A stretch of 38,821 nt of DNA from Acidobacteria bacterium UBA7540 (GTDB lineage: Bacteria; Acidobacteriota; Terriglobia; UBA7540): positions 8,253 to 47,073 of the forward strand of contig DLMI01000084.1 in NCBI GenBank assembly GCA_002478145.1, read 5' to 3'. The notes beneath the pieces are model-generated. The model searched no databases, was not told where the DNA came from, and saw nothing but the letters and a program-made list of their open reading frames with translations. Positions 16,759 to 24,375 of the stretch are shown piece by piece; within the stretch, counting starts at the first letter, position 1; each line of letters starts with the position of its first letter. The position numbers and the translations under genes are program-made.

Positions 16759-17517
16759 TCAAGCCGTTGCCTCTGCGCCTTGGCCGTTGGACTCGCCCGT
16801 CTGGGCTGGGGCGGGCTCCACGTAATGAATGATGCGACCGCAGTTTTCGCAGGTCAAAAGGACCTCGTTGGTCCGCACGTCGTTATAGACTTGGGGGCGC
16901 AGCAGGACATTGCAGGCCATGCAGAGGCCTTCGCGGACTTCCGCCACCGCAAGGCCGCGTCTCGCCTGGCGGATGCGCTGGTAGAGATTCCGCGTGGATT
17001 CGCTCAAGCCATCCTGGATTCGGTTGCGCAGGGCCTGCAACCGAACGCGCTCGTCGTCGTCGGCCTTCCGCTCTGATTCCAATCGCGCGATCTCCGCCGC
17101 CACGCGCGCTTCTTCACCCTGCAACCGCGCTGCGGCCTCCTGAATGTGTTGCTGAATCTCCTCCGCTTCCAGCATCTCCTCCAGAATCTCGTCCTCGATG
17201 ACCCGAACTTTGGCTTCTTCACCCTCGATCTCTTTCGTCATCGCACGGAATTGCTCGTTCGTTTTGACCTGGTAAAGCTGGTCCTTGTGCCGGGCGATTT
17301 TCTCCTGAATGACCTTGATTTCGCCATCCAGCCCCTTCCGCTCGTGCTGATTTGCAGCCAGACGCTTCTTGCGCTCCTCCTGGGCATGAATGAACTCATC
17401 AAGCCGGGACTGGAGGGATTGAATCTGCGCAGGCAATGACTCGATCTGCTTTGTCAGTTCGGCAACCTTCAGATCTGCCTGCTGAAGCTCGATGACATTC
17501 TTGAGATCCGGATGCAC
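16759..17517 (-). CDS. Coiled-coil protein with C-terminal C4 zinc ribbon (CT398/DUF164-like)
   Basis: This 252-residue protein has a long antiparallel coiled coil (about residues 1-185, rich in Leu/Gln/Glu/Lys heptads) followed by a zinc ribbon, CxxC in GLCMACN and CxxC in LTCENCG about twenty residues later. The segment QLYQVKTNEQFRAMTKEIE is typical of the family whose Chlamydia member is CT398. Proposed roles include binding sigma-54 or type III secretion parts in Chlamydia; in other bacteria it is uncharacterised. The GTG at 17517 gives the usual family start (VHPDLKNVIELQQADLKV) and has AGGAGAGG just upstream. The array 16573-16758 lies directly after its stop. Confidence 0.85.
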   Translation of the reverse strand: MHPDLKNVIELQQADLKVAELTKQIESLPAQIQSLQSRLDEFIHAQEERKKRLAANQHERKGLDGEIKVIQEKIARHKDQLYQVKTNEQFRAMTKEIEGEEAKVRVIEDEILEEMLEAEEIQQHIQEAAARLQGEEARVAAEIARLESERKADDDERVRLQALRNRIQDGLSESTRNLYQRIRQARRGLAVAEVREGLCMACNVLLRPQVYNDVRTNEVLLTCENCGRIIHYVEPAPAQTGESNGQGAEATA

Positions 17518-17637
17518 TTCCTCTCCTAATCTGAAGCGTGCGACCCTGATGGAAATCTCAATGCTCGGTAGTTCCGCCGCCGCGCCCTTCGGCCCATTTT
17601 CATTCTTGCACATTCCGGGCCAGCGCGGCAAGAAATC

Positions 17638-17740
17638 AGTCGCCAGTTGTCCCGCCGCGGCGGGTCAGTTGTCAGTGGTCAGTAGTCAGTTGTCAGTAGG
17701 CAATTCATAATTCAGAATTGGCCTGGCAGTTGTCACTTGG
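17638..17740. repeat. GTCAGTT/GTCAGTA heptamer array
   Basis: About eight degenerate GTCAGTT-type units lie in the spacer between the zinc-ribbon and YmdB genes, interrupted by CCGCCGCGGCGGG (17652-17664) and followed by a CAATTC/GAATTG inverted repeat (17701-17720). The unit is similar to heptanucleotide repeats known from heterocystous cyanobacteria. It contains no gene. Confidence 0.65.
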
Positions 17741-17755
17741 CATCAAAAAGCTTGC

Positions 17756-18538
17756 CTACTTGCGCACGATCCTTTGGATGGATGCAGCGCGGCCGGTTAG
17801 GGGGTCGGCTTCAATCAGCACGGCATTCAGGCGGACGTCGCCTTTGGCGACTTCAAAGCGAACGGGGAGTTGGCTGAGGAACTTCTGAATCACCGATTGC
17901 TTTTCAATTCCGATTACAGAATCGTAAGGACCTGTCATCCCGAGGTCAGTAATATAGGCGGCGCCGCGTGGAAGGATCGTCTCATCCGCGGTTGGGATAT
18001 GGGTGTGCGTGCCCACCACCGCCGTCACGCGGCCATCGAGGTACCAGCCCATGGATACCTTTTCGGAAGTGGCCTCCGCATGCATGTCCACGATTCGGAT
18101 CTTGACTTCAGCAGGAATCTTGGCAAGCTGTTCGTCCGCCGTCCGAAACGGGCAATCGATGGGGCTCATAAAGACCCGCCCTTGAAGATTCAAGACAGCG
18201 TAGCCGAATCCGGATCGAGTCTTGCCCAAGTACAGCCCGTGGCCGGGAGCGCTGTGAGGATAATTGGCGGGCCGCAGCAGGCGGCCGTCGGAATGCTCAT
18301 TCAAATAAGCATAGATCTCTTTCTTGTCCCAGATGTGATTTCCCGAAGTCAAAACGGCAATCCCCATATCGAGTAACTCTTCAACAATGGGAGGCGTGAT
18401 GCCAAAACCGCCGGCAGCATTTTCGCCGTTGGCCAGCACCAGGTCAGGGTCGTACTCCCCAACCAGCGTGGGGAGCATTTCCTTTACAATGCGCCGACCG
18501 GGTTGGCCGAAAACATCACCGATGAAGAGTATTCTCAT
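17756..18538 (-). CDS. ymdB: YmdB-family metallophosphoesterase (2',3'-cyclic nucleotide phosphodiesterase)
   Basis: This 260-residue cytosolic enzyme belongs to the YmdB/TIGR00282 family; Bacillus YmdB hydrolyses 2',3'-cyclic nucleotides and affects the biofilm/motility choice. Dimetal ligands are seen in GDVFGQPGR (start), NGENAAGGFG, TSGNHIWDKKE, DMHAEATSEK and GTHTHIPTADE. Length is normal. ATG 18538 starts the first beta strand, MRILFIGD; upstream codons to 18589 overlap zapA and are not conserved. It follows zapA by eight bases. In many bacteria rny (RNase Y) lies between zapA and ymdB; here rny is missing from the cluster. Confidence 0.92.
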   Translation of the reverse strand: MRILFIGDVFGQPGRRIVKEMLPTLVGEYDPDLVLANGENAAGGFGITPPIVEELLDMGIAVLTSGNHIWDKKEIYAYLNEHSDGRLLRPANYPHSAPGHGLYLGKTRSGFGYAVLNLQGRVFMSPIDCPFRTADEQLAKIPAEVKIRIVDMHAEATSEKVSMGWYLDGRVTAVVGTHTHIPTADETILPRGAAYITDLGMTGPYDSVIGIEKQSVIQKFLSQLPVRFEVAKGDVRLNAVLIEADPLTGRAASIQRIVRK

Positions 18539-18546
18539 GCCTTGAT

Positions 18547-18846
18547 TCAAACCGCTTCCTTCAGGAACCGGTCGAGTATCCGGGAGCACTCCTCCACCTT
18601 CTCGTCGACGCGTTGGGTTGTTTCCTCGTACTTCGCCTTCACCTGGTGGTACTCGTCAGCGACATTGAGCGCCGCCAGCACCGCGACGCGCAGCGAATCC
18701 ACCGTCCGCGTGCGACCGGCGATAGCACGCATCTTGACATCCAGATATTTCGCTAGCTTTTGGATGTATTCTTCGTTGAGGTCGCCCCGCACGAAGTATT
18801 CCTGATCGTATATAACCACCCGGATCCCTTCGGCATCCTTGGCCAC
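18547..18846 (-). CDS. zapA: Cell division protein ZapA
   Basis: This 99-residue protein binds FtsZ and cross-links protofilaments at the division ring. It has the N-terminal globular part (VVIYDQEYFVRGDLNEEYIQ) and a C-terminal coiled coil that mediates tetramerisation. Length and pattern match ZapA of Gram-negative bacteria. The start is a GTG at 18846; an AGGAGG lies about twelve bases upstream with a nearer AGGT, so initiation may be weak. It lies 73 bp downstream of the small coiled-coil gene and eight bases upstream of ymdB. Confidence 0.88.
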   Translation of the reverse strand: MAKDAEGIRVVIYDQEYFVRGDLNEEYIQKLAKYLDVKMRAIAGRTRTVDSLRVAVLAALNVADEYHQVKAKYEETTQRVDEKVEECSRILDRFLKEAV

Positions 18847-18919
18847 GTTGGCGACCTGCCTCCTGCGCTGGGTCTGAGCCTCGACCCCCGCACTATTGGA
18901 AAAGGAGATTCCGCCTCCA

Positions 18920-19186
18920 TTATCCGCTGGATTCCCGGGTTGTCAACGCATCGATCCGCTGGAGAAGCTTCTCGACGCGAATTCGCACCTCTTCCCGTTC
19001 CCGCCGAAGTGCGACGAGCTGCTGTTCGTGTGCGTCAATCACTTTGACTCGTTCCCTGGATTCCGCCCCGAGCTTTTCGAGATCCTGTCGCAAGGCGAGC
19101 CTCTCCGCCTGGGCTTGCTTGAAAAGCTCGATGGCCTTCAGGACTCTCTCTTCAAGTTTTTGCAGTTGATCTTCAGTGTCGCCCAA
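18920..19186 (-). CDS. Small coiled-coil protein, possibly ZapB-like
   Basis: This 88-residue protein is almost entirely one charged coiled coil (heptads with Leu/Val/Ile at a and d positions, residues 6-80). No enzymatic motif is present. The start codon is a TTG at 19186 with GAGG upstream (within 19190-19200 on the complement). It is placed between pheT and zapA, so a division-related role similar to ZapB, which is also a short coiled coil and binds ZapA, is attractive but rests only on position and shape. Sequence comparison alone would not settle it because coiled coils match nonspecifically. Confidence 0.7.
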   Translation of the reverse strand: MGDTEDQLQKLEERVLKAIELFKQAQAERLALRQDLEKLGAESRERVKVIDAHEQQLVALRREREEVRIRVEKLLQRIDALTTRESSG

Positions 19187-19223
19187 GAAGCTTCCTCATT
19201 CCAGAATTGCGGCCGATGGTTTT

Positions 19224-19341
19224 GTAGGGGGACGGCTTGCCGTCCCCTGACTGTTATGCGCTTCGTTCATTGACAGCGTAGCAAGACCTACCCCTGCAGC
19301 CAATCTCCTCATTGACAGGGTAGGGCAAGCCCTACCCCTAC
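19224..19341. repeat. REPIN-like inverted pair with CTTG-loop palindromes
   Basis: A GTAG at 19224-19227 is followed by the 20-nt palindrome GGGGACGGCTTGCCGTCCCC (19228-19247). On the other strand a GTAG at 19341-19338 is followed by GGGTAGGGCTTGCCCTACCC (19337-19318). Both have an eight-base stem and the same CTTG loop, with GTAG facing outward. A degenerate third copy of the right unit lies about 42 bp inside it, near 19272-19295, including the adjoining TGTCAATGA word. The element lies between pheT and the small coiled-coil gene. Confidence 0.75.
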
Positions 19342-19342
19342 G

Positions 19343-21388
19343 TCATCCATCGCCTCGCAAACACACGCCCAACGGTTCGAGCGCAGCCATGACCCTTTGA
19401 CCGGCGGCTGAGATTTCCTCACTCGTCATTGTATGCGCCTGGCTTTGAAAAGTAACACGCAAAAGAAGGCTGTAATGACCCGCCGGTATTGAGCCACCCC
19501 GGAAAAGGTCTACAGGGCGGAGACTTTGAATTTCCTTCAAAGTCAAGCGTTGGAGAGCGGCTTCGAGACGCGCAAACGTCACTGCCTCAGGAACCACCAG
19601 CGAGAAATCGCGTTCCACCGCAGGAAACTTCGAAAAAGGGCGGAAGGCGCGGGAGCGAAGGGGAAAAGCCAAAAGGCGTTCGAAGTCCACTTCTGCGAGC
19701 CATGCCGGCTGGCGCAATTTGTAATCGTGTTCGATCTCGCGGCTGAGCCGTCCGAACATCACGAGCGTCTCGCCTTGCGATGTGAATCGGCCACTCTGGC
19801 TGACTTCGTAGTGCCCGCATCCCGCCGTTCCAAATTCGATTCCTGCGATCTCAAAAAGTCCCAACAAGGCTTCGAGATCACCTTTAAGGTCGAAGAGGTC
19901 GAGGGCCCTTTCGCTATCGTGGACGGAGGCCGGGCGCCGGTGCCCGGTAAGACCCAGGGTCAGAACACGCCGCTCCTCCGGCGTCCCACTCCCCGACAAC
20001 GCATACGTCTTCCCCAGCTCGAACAGACGCACGTCGTTTTGATCCCGATCGAGATTCCAGCGCAGGGCGTGGACCATGCTCGGACCCGCTGACGAGCGCA
20101 AGGCGGAGGCATCCTGGCTAAGCGGATTGGCCAGGACAACCGGAGGCTGATCAGTGAAGCGGGAGTTCTCCTCCGGATCCACCATCGAAAACTGGATCGT
20201 CTCACAGTATCCAAGGCTGCAGAGAAGATTCGAAACCGCTAATTCTTTTTCCCGGGTGGCGTCGCGCTCCACCCGCGGGAGGGCAGGACGCAGTCGCGCC
20301 GGGAGGCGGTCGTAGCCGAAATGGCGTGCGACTTCTTCAATCAGGTCGACCTCGCGTGTGACGTCCAGGCGAAATGAAGGTGGGGTCACCCGCCAGCCTT
20401 CCGTTCCTCGCCGCTCGGTCATGAACCCCAGAGATCGAAGGGTTCGCTCGACCTCTTCCCACAAGATTTCCGCGCCCAGAATGCGCTGTATTTCGCTGCG
20501 CCGCAGAACGAGGTCTTCGCGAAGCCTCGGCCTCGGGTAAACGTCCACGAGGCCACGAAGGATTTCGCCGCCGGCCAAGTCAGCAATCAGCCTGGCGGCA
20601 GCATCGATGGCCATAGGGGCCATTTCGATGTCCGCTCCGCGCTCGAAGCGATGCGAAGCCTCCGTGTGCATTCCATGCGCCTTCGCGGTACGCCGGATCG
20701 AAAGCGGGTCAAACCAGGCGCTCTCCAGCAATACGGAATACGTGGAGGAAGAAATCTGTGAATCTTCGCCACCCATGACGCCGGCCAGCGCCATAGGGCG
20801 CTGGGCATCGGCGATGACCAGATTCTCGGAGGTGAGCAGGCGGTCCGTACCCTCCAGGGTGCGCAGCAGCTCGCCGGGAAGCGCCCTACGCACGATAATC
20901 TTCCGCTCTCTTATGCGCGCCAAGTCAAAGGCGTGCAGAGGATGTCCGAGCTCCATGAGCACGTAATTCGTGATGTCCGCAACGTTGTTGATGGGCCGCT
21001 GGCCCACTGCCTCCAGGCGCTTGACCAGCCAATCCGGTGAGGGCTTCACTTGAACATGGTGAATCACTCGCCCGCAGTAACGCGCGCAAAGGTCAGCATC
21101 GGCAATCTGGATGGAAACTTCCTCGGAAGTTCGAGCGCCGGATTCCTTGACGGAAATTTCCAACCGCTTCAACGGCTTTCGATAGAGAGTAGCCACTTCC
21201 CGCGCCACTCCGTAGTGGCTGAGGCAGTCCGGTCGGTTGGTGGTGATTTCCACCTCCAGCACCCAATCGTCGCCCGCCGCCGCCACGGACTCCACGTTCA
21301 GACCGACCATCGTCAGGTCAGCCTTGAGCTGGCGGGGCTGGGTGGGAATTTCGACGAATTCTTTAAGCCAATTGAAGGAAACTTTCAT
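19343..21388 (-). CDS. pheT: Phenylalanyl-tRNA synthetase beta subunit, short form
   Basis: The beta subunit of the (alpha-beta)2 PheRS carries the editing site and tRNA-recognition domains. Length is 681 residues against about 790-800 in E. coli. The N-terminal MKVSFNWLKEFVEIP is normal, but residues after GLNVESV run straight into EVEITTNRPDCLSHYGVARE; the EMAPII-like OB-fold tRNA-binding domain (about 110 residues in between) is absent. Editing domain B3/B4 (INNVADITNYVLMELGHPLHAFD, GVMGGEDS) and the C-terminal anticodon-binding domain (FPAVERDFSLVVPE, LRVTFQSQAHTMTSEEI) are present. The ATG at 21388 starts the domain exactly, but no Shine-Dalgarno is seen; a repeat array lies just upstream. 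It is downstream of pheS with a 223-bp spacer. Confidence 0.95.
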   Translation of the reverse strand: MKVSFNWLKEFVEIPTQPRQLKADLTMVGLNVESVAAAGDDWVLEVEITTNRPDCLSHYGVAREVATLYRKPLKRLEISVKESGARTSEEVSIQIADADLCARYCGRVIHHVQVKPSPDWLVKRLEAVGQRPINNVADITNYVLMELGHPLHAFDLARIRERKIIVRRALPGELLRTLEGTDRLLTSENLVIADAQRPMALAGVMGGEDSQISSSTYSVLLESAWFDPLSIRRTAKAHGMHTEASHRFERGADIEMAPMAIDAAARLIADLAGGEILRGLVDVYPRPRLREDLVLRRSEIQRILGAEILWEEVERTLRSLGFMTERRGTEGWRVTPPSFRLDVTREVDLIEEVARHFGYDRLPARLRPALPRVERDATREKELAVSNLLCSLGYCETIQFSMVDPEENSRFTDQPPVVLANPLSQDASALRSSAGPSMVHALRWNLDRDQNDVRLFELGKTYALSGSGTPEERRVLTLGLTGHRRPASVHDSERALDLFDLKGDLEALLGLFEIAGIEFGTAGCGHYEVSQSGRFTSQGETLVMFGRLSREIEHDYKLRQPAWLAEVDFERLLAFPLRSRAFRPFSKFPAVERDFSLVVPEAVTFARLEAALQRLTLKEIQSLRPVDLFRGGSIPAGHYSLLLRVTFQSQAHTMTSEEISAAGQRVMAALEPLGVCLRGDG

Positions 21389-21396
21389 TGAATGAA

Positions 21397-21608
21397 GTTC
21401 ACAGTCAACAGTTCACAGTCGACAGTCTCTCCCCGGCTGTCATTCCGATCCCGCCCTGCGGGAGAGGAATCTCGCCCTGATTCCTTCTGGCCAGTGGGCA
21501 CAGAGCGAGATTCCTCGCTGCGCTCGGAATGACAGGCAGCATCCCAGGATCGAGGAAATGCCCCCATAACGTGGCGAGGGCGCCCTGAATCCCGAATCCT
21601 GAATCCTT
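21397..21608. repeat. pheS-pheT spacer: short arrays flanking a TGTCATTCCGA inverted-repeat element
   Basis: Three parts are seen. 21397-21427 is an array of TTCACAGTC/AACAGTT heptamers ending close to the pheT start. 21437-21535 is an element with 12-bp perfect ends (CTGTCATTCCGA and its complement) and an inner inverted pair GAGGAATCTCGC/GCGAGATTCCTC; the same element family occurs at 35795-35910. 21584-21608 is an array of CTGAATCC units that touches the pheS stop codon at 21612. Confidence 0.8.
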
Positions 21609-21611
21609 CTC

Positions 21612-22766
21612 TCAGAATTGCTCCAAGAACCGCACGTCTCCCTGGAAAAAGAGTTGAATATCATTGATGTCGTACTTCACCATGGCGAACCGATCTACGC
21701 CGAGTCCGAAGGCCCATCCGCTATACTTGTCCGGGTCGATGCCTCCGTTGCGCAGCACCTGCGGGTGAACCATGCCGCAGCCCATCAGCTCGATCCACCC
21801 ACTCTCCTTGCAAACCCGGCAGCCCTGCCCGTCGCAAACGAAGCAACTGACCGCCACTTCGCCGCTCGGCTCGGTGAACGGGAAGAAACTCGGCTGGAAG
21901 CGGGTGCGGACTTTCTCACCGAAGAGCTTCTTGGCGAAGAAATCCAGCGTGCCCTTCAAGTCCGCAAACGTAATGTCTTCGTCAATGGCCAGCCCTTCAA
22001 TCTGGTGAAACATGGGGGAGTGGGTGGAATCAGGGTTATCGTGCCGGTAGCACTTGCCCGGGATGATGATATAAAGCGGCGCCCCATACTTCTCCATGGC
22101 GCGGATTTGCACCGGCGAGGTGTGAGTCCTCAAGACCGTCTTCGAATCGATATAGAGCGTGTCCCAATCGTCCCGCGAAGGATGACTCTCCGGTATGTTG
22201 AGTGCGTCGAAGTTATAGTAGGTACTCTCAATCTCCGGGCCGCTCTCAATCCAAAAACCAAGGCGTAGGAAGATATCCTCGATTTCGCGCTGCATCCGGG
22301 TTACTGGGTGGATGGATCCGAGTGGACGGCGGTTGCCGGGGAGGGTGAGATCGCTGGGCGCTTCCGGCTCCCGGCTTCCCCCTTGTTTGGCTTTGACTCT
22401 TTGGTGAAACGAGGCGACGTACCCCTTGATTCGCTCGCGCCTCTTGGGCAAATCCTGGTCAAACCACCGGTCTGCGCGGCCTTTGAAATTGTTGAACTCC
22501 CAACCCACGAAGGGCCTTAGCCCGACGGTTGCACCATTCAGCCAGTTCTCTCTGACGTGGCGTTCGAGACCATTCCTGCGGGCGCGCCAGCGGTCGCGCA
22601 GCGCGGTCGCCCTCGTCGAAAATTCAAGATCGCTCTCGAGGCCCAGAATCCCTTGGCACTCGGCGTCCAAGGCGCTTTGAAGCTCCTCGAACAACTGGGT
22701 CACCCCTCGTTGTTCCGTGACGCCAAGCTCGGCGAGGGTCCTCACGACTTTTTCATCGATGGTCAT
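21612..22766 (-). CDS. pheS: Phenylalanyl-tRNA synthetase alpha subunit
   Basis: This 384-residue catalytic subunit activates phenylalanine and charges tRNA-Phe. After an N-terminal coiled coil (about 1-110), class II motifs are seen: HPVTRMQREIEDIFLRLGF, the motif-2 region RTHTSPVQIRAME and CYRHDNPDSTHSPMFHQIEGL, and motif 3 in FGLGVDRFAMVKY. Between FTEPSGEV and GMVHPQVL it has a cysteine pattern CFVCDGQGCRVC (C-x2-C-x4-C-x2-C) that could bind zinc; E. coli lacks it but several other lineages have it. The ATG at 22766 is chosen by homology; upstream codons (22793) fall within the palindromic element 22776-22845. No clear Shine-Dalgarno is visible. Confidence 0.95.
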   Translation of the reverse strand: MTIDEKVVRTLAELGVTEQRGVTQLFEELQSALDAECQGILGLESDLEFSTRATALRDRWRARRNGLERHVRENWLNGATVGLRPFVGWEFNNFKGRADRWFDQDLPKRRERIKGYVASFHQRVKAKQGGSREPEAPSDLTLPGNRRPLGSIHPVTRMQREIEDIFLRLGFWIESGPEIESTYYNFDALNIPESHPSRDDWDTLYIDSKTVLRTHTSPVQIRAMEKYGAPLYIIIPGKCYRHDNPDSTHSPMFHQIEGLAIDEDITFADLKGTLDFFAKKLFGEKVRTRFQPSFFPFTEPSGEVAVSCFVCDGQGCRVCKESGWIELMGCGMVHPQVLRNGGIDPDKYSGWAFGLGVDRFAMVKYDINDIQLFFQGDVRFLEQF

Positions 22767-22775
22767 TGGAGTTTT

Positions 22776-22845
22776 GTAGAGGCGCATGGCCATACGCCTC
22801 TATATCATTTCCGGGTTGCGGGGCGACTCGGCGAGTCGCCCCTAC
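22776..22845. repeat. REPIN-like inverted pair between rplT and pheS
   Basis: A GTAG at 22776-22779 starts the palindrome TAGAGGCG...CGCCTCTA (22777-22802), and an outward GTAG on the other strand (22845-22842) precedes the 23-nt palindrome GGGGCGACTCGGCGAGTCGCCCC (22820-22842). The pair fills nearly all of the 91-bp gap between rplT and pheS in an otherwise compact translation operon, and could act as an attenuator or RNA-stability element. Confidence 0.75.
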
Positions 22846-22857
22846 AGCCGGAAACGA

Positions 22858-23217
22858 TTATGCCGCGACGGCACCTTTGACTTTTGCCGCCAGGGCGGCA
22901 AAACCGGCCTGATCGTTCACGGCCAATTCGGCAAGCATCTTGCGATCAAGCTCAACACTCAGCTTCTTCAACCCGTGGATGAACTGGCTGTAAGTCAGGT
23001 CATGGGTGCGGGCCGCGGCCCCGATGCGAATGATCCAAAGCCGGCGGAAATCGCGCTTCCGCTGCCGCCGCCCGCGGTAGGCGTAGCGGCCTGCCTTGTC
23101 GGCAGCTTCCTTCATGAACTTGTAAAGCTTGCTCTTGTTGAGAAAATAGCCCTTGGTGAGCTTGGCGAGTTTCTTCCGATTGGCGCGGCGAACCGTGCCG
23201 CGCTTGACTCGAGGCAT
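22858..23217 (-). CDS. rplT: 50S ribosomal protein L20
   Basis: This 119-residue basic protein is needed for early assembly of the large subunit and in many bacteria also represses its own operon. The MPRVKRGTVRRANRKKLAKL start, YAYRGRRQRKRDFRRLWI and the C-terminal RNA-binding domain are canonical. Length is normal. ATG 23217 follows AAGGAG eight bases upstream. It is third in the leftward infC-rpmI-rplT group, with a 170-bp spacer from rpmI. Confidence 0.97.
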   Translation of the reverse strand: MPRVKRGTVRRANRKKLAKLTKGYFLNKSKLYKFMKEAADKAGRYAYRGRRQRKRDFRRLWIIRIGAAARTHDLTYSQFIHGLKKLSVELDRKMLAELAVNDQAGFAALAAKVKGAVAA

Positions 23218-23304
23218 GGGGTTTGCTCCTTTCGATATAATTCAGGGCGGCTTAGTCCCGCTTCGCGGGATGAAGGCACCCAGCCGTTGGCCTTCCCGCA
23301 CCTG

Positions 23305-23395
23305 TGAATCAGAGGGAACAGGGAATAGGGGCAGAGGCCAGAAGCTGTTCCCTGTCACCTATTACCTGTTCCCTATTCCCTATTCCCTCACTGTC
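23305..23395. repeat. Inverted GGGAATAG/CTATTCCC array between rpmI and rplT
   Basis: GAGGGAACAGGGAATAGG on the left (23310-23329) and repeated CCTATTCCC/CTGTTCCC on the right (23347-23388) can pair. The array reaches into the rpmI stop codon (23388-23390). Together with 23218-23304 it forms the 170-bp spacer between rpmI and rplT; I see no conserved L20 leader fold there. Confidence 0.65.
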
Positions 23396-23609
23396 CGTAG
23401 GGCAACATGGCCCGAATAGCAGGAGCATTCGCAGGGGAAACGATGACGGATTGGCCCAATCTCCGCTTGCGCCTGCTAGCCTTAGAAGTCAGGATGTGGC
23501 GTGCAAATGCGTGCCGGCGCTCCACCTTGCCGGTGGCGGTCAGTTTGAAGCGCTTTTGTGCGCCCTTGTGGGTCTTCAACTTCAGCTTGATCTTCTTGGG
23601 CTTTGGCAA
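23388..23609 (-). CDS. rpmI: 50S ribosomal protein L35
   Basis: This 73-residue basic protein contains the family signature KLKTHKGAQKRFKLTATGKV and ends KRRLGQSVIVSPANAPAIRAMLPYGQ. The usual length is about 65; the extra residues are at the N-terminus (PKPKKIKL). The start codon is a TTG at 23609 with GGAGG about six bases upstream, so the N-terminal extension is probably translated. It begins two bases after the infC stop. Confidence 0.95.
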   Translation of the reverse strand: MPKPKKIKLKLKTHKGAQKRFKLTATGKVERRHAFARHILTSKASRRKRRLGQSVIVSPANAPAIRAMLPYGQ

Positions 23610-23611
23610 CT

Positions 23612-24286
23612 CTATCCTCCAGATTCTCCCCGTGACGGTTCGGGAACGTGTGGTGCAGGGGCGGCAGCTACAGGCACCGAAGCCGGCTTAGGCTGAGGGG
23701 TCCTGCTTTTTGCCGGGGATGTCCCGGCCGCTGGCCGTGAAGCCCGGGGAGGCACACCCTTTCCCGCCACTTTCTTGGCGGCAATAATCGTCGAGAGATT
23801 CGGCCCTTCAATCTTCGGCCGAGTCTCCACCATGCCCACCTCGCTCACTTCTCCCGCCAACCGTTCCATCATTTTGAACCCCAGGTCCCGGTGAGCCATT
23901 TCTCGGCCACGGAACATGATCGTGACCTTCACCTTGGCCCCCTCTCGCAGGAACTCGATAACCTTGTTCCGCTTGGTCTCAAAATCATGCGTGGAAGTCC
24001 TGGGCCGCATCTTCACTTCCTTAAGCTCAATAGACTTCTGATGCTTGCGAGCCTCGTGCTGCCGCTTGCTGAGTTGGTAAAGGTACTTGCCATAATTGAT
24101 GATGCGGCAAACCGGCGGGTTCGCAGTGGGGGCAACTTCCACGAGGTCAAGACCCTGCCCACGCGCGATCCTCAGAGCTTCGTAGGGCGGCATGATTCCG
24201 AGCTGTCCGCCCTCTTCATTGATCACCCGAATTTCCCGGGCCCGAATCCTTTCGTTTATTCGAACAAATCGGTCGGCGATAGGCAT
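23612..24286 (-). CDS. infC: Translation initiation factor IF-3 with C-terminal extension
   Basis: IF-3 keeps 30S subunits free and checks the start codon and initiator tRNA. The N-domain (residues 8-80, INERIRAREIRVI...DLVEVAP) and the C-domain (85-172, MRPRTSTHDFETKRNK, VTIMFRGREMAH) are complete. Residues 176-224 form a Pro/Ala/Ser-rich tail absent from the E. coli protein (180 residues). The start is an ordinary ATG at 24286 with AGGAGG four bases upstream, so the autoregulation through the rare AUU codon known from enterobacteria is unlikely. The thrS gene ends 89 bp upstream. Confidence 0.96.
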   Translation of the reverse strand: MPIADRFVRINERIRAREIRVINEEGGQLGIMPPYEALRIARGQGLDLVEVAPTANPPVCRIINYGKYLYQLSKRQHEARKHQKSIELKEVKMRPRTSTHDFETKRNKVIEFLREGAKVKVTIMFRGREMAHRDLGFKMMERLAGEVSEVGMVETRPKIEGPNLSTIIAAKKVAGKGVPPRASRPAAGTSPAKSRTPQPKPASVPVAAAPAPHVPEPSRGESGG

Positions 24287-24375
24287 TCCCTCCTGGCCCC
24301 TTGGGGCCTCCCGCTCTCCCTATGTCTTCCTGGTTGGACAAAAGACCTTTTCAGGTCCGGGGGCAAGAACAGAGC

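Noticed and set aside
18847..18919. 6S RNA, often found near zapA
   Set aside because: The gap is only 73 bp, too short for 6S RNA, and no closing stem was seen.
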